DNA of 64,000 nucleotides from Ancylobacter sonchi. Its GTDB lineage: Bacteria; Pseudomonadota; Alphaproteobacteria; Rhizobiales; Xanthobacteraceae. The translations under genes and the position numbers were made by a program. The stretch lies in the NCBI RefSeq assembly GCF_018390695.1, contig NZ_JAHBGF010000016.1:434001-498000 (forward strand). The letters run 5' to 3'. Shown here piece by piece: positions 63,651-64,000 of the stretch; position 1 is the first letter of the stretch; the number at the start of each line of letters is the position of its first letter. The notes under the pieces were generated by a model. That model was not told the DNA's origin and did no database searches. It worked only from the letters and a program-made list of their open reading frames with translations.

Positions 63651-64000
63651 ATGGAAAAGACAGTCACGCCGGCCAAGACCGGCACGCCGCCCCGCGCCGA
63701 CAGGAAGGCTCAGTCCTGGACCCAGGACCCCGAAGGCGTCCGGCGCAGCATTCTCGATGCCGCGCGCCTCGAATTCGTCGAGCACGGGCTGAGCGGCGCC
63801 CGCGTCGACGAGATCGCCGCCAAGACGGCAACCAGCAAGCGGATGATCTACTATTATTTCGGTGACAAGGAGGGGCTCTACCGCGCCGTCATCGAGGAGA
63901 TGTACGACCGCATCCGCCGCTTCGAGCGCGGCCTCGATCTCGGCGCCCTGCCGCCGGACGAGGCGATGGCGAAGCTGGCCGGCTTCACCTTCGACTACCA
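63651..64000 (+). CDS. TetR-family regulator of the quinate operon (3' end outside window)
   Basis: The first 116 codons of a TetR protein. After a basic lead (about 1-27) come the DNA-binding helices VRRSILDAARLEFVEHGLSGARVDEIAAKTATSKRMIYYYFGDKEGLYRAVI, followed by the start of the ligand domain (EMYDRIRRFERGLDLG, GFTFDY). It is divergent from the ABC permease gene of the quinate/shikimate operon, with two matching palindromes in between, so it is probably the repressor of that operon and senses quinate, shikimate or protocatechuate. The effector is inference. Confidence 0.92.
   Translation, partial: MEKTVTPAKTGTPPRADRKAQSWTQDPEGVRRSILDAARLEFVEHGLSGARVDEIAAKTATSKRMIYYYFGDKEGLYRAVIEEMYDRIRRFERGLDLGALPPDEAMAKLAGFTFDY

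Overview
The window is very GC-rich chromosomal DNA, dense with genes, and looks like an alphaproteobacterium of the Hyphomicrobiales. The support for this is an ftsE-ftsX-ydcF block, argH divergent from a tlpA-type thioredoxin, an isocitrate lyase beside a RamB/ScfR-type regulator, a fused PcaD-PcaC enzyme and a high density of ABC importers. A Xanthobacteraceae-like genus (Ancylobacter or Starkeya type) is my best guess, but it is inference. I saw no rRNA, tRNA, CRISPR array, insertion sequence or prophage.

Layout. 1-1330: edge of a TetR regulator, a small ABM-domain protein and an OsmC-like protein. 1461-4834: RamB-like regulator, an 82-residue unknown protein and isocitrate lyase aceA, tied together by repeated CTTTACA motifs in the control regions. 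4928-9213: a DMT exporter, an esterase and a TlpA-like thioredoxin, then argH. 9252-12142: metal-exporting P-type ATPase with a His-rich linker, its MerR regulator and a clear MerR operator between them. 12181-16474: hpt, ftsE, ftsX, ydcF-like, M23 peptidase. 16545-20694: a YdjC/ChbG-type deacetylase divergent from a GT2 transferase, a large GT-C-like membrane protein and GtrA, which looks like a polyprenol-linked sugar module. 20731-28859: copper amine oxidase with an AraC regulator, two aldo/keto reductases, an amidase and an MFS exporter.

The second half is three catabolic modules in a row, each pairing an ABC importer with enzymes. Module A (29224-39830, plus strand) has a family I CoA-transferase, an SDR, a type 2 enoyl-CoA hydratase, a HutC-family regulator, a histidine/phenylalanine ammonia-lyase homologue, an OpuC-type betaine importer, an ornithine cyclodeaminase homologue and a PhnD-like protein. 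The lyase lacks the Ala-Ser-Gly triad that forms the MIO cofactor, so it cannot be an ordinary ammonia-lyase. I propose that the module imports a betaine, eliminates the amine, and processes the unsaturated acid as its CoA ester. This is the most interesting locus in the window.

Module B (41346-48303) has an NtaA-like flavin monooxygenase, its flavin reductase, a Pot-type importer and a class IV aminotransferase, with a TetR gene in front. A two-gene RND efflux system follows (48406-52680). Module C (52750-63434, minus strand) is a long apparent quinate/shikimate operon: polar amino acid type importer, Gfo/Idh oxidoreductase, shikimate dehydrogenase, two-domain 3-dehydroshikimate dehydratase, then pcaH, pcaG, pcaB and a fused PcaL. 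It runs divergently from a TetR gene cut by the window end, with two matching operator-like palindromes in between. The last steps of the beta-ketoadipate pathway (CoA transfer and thiolysis) are not in the window.
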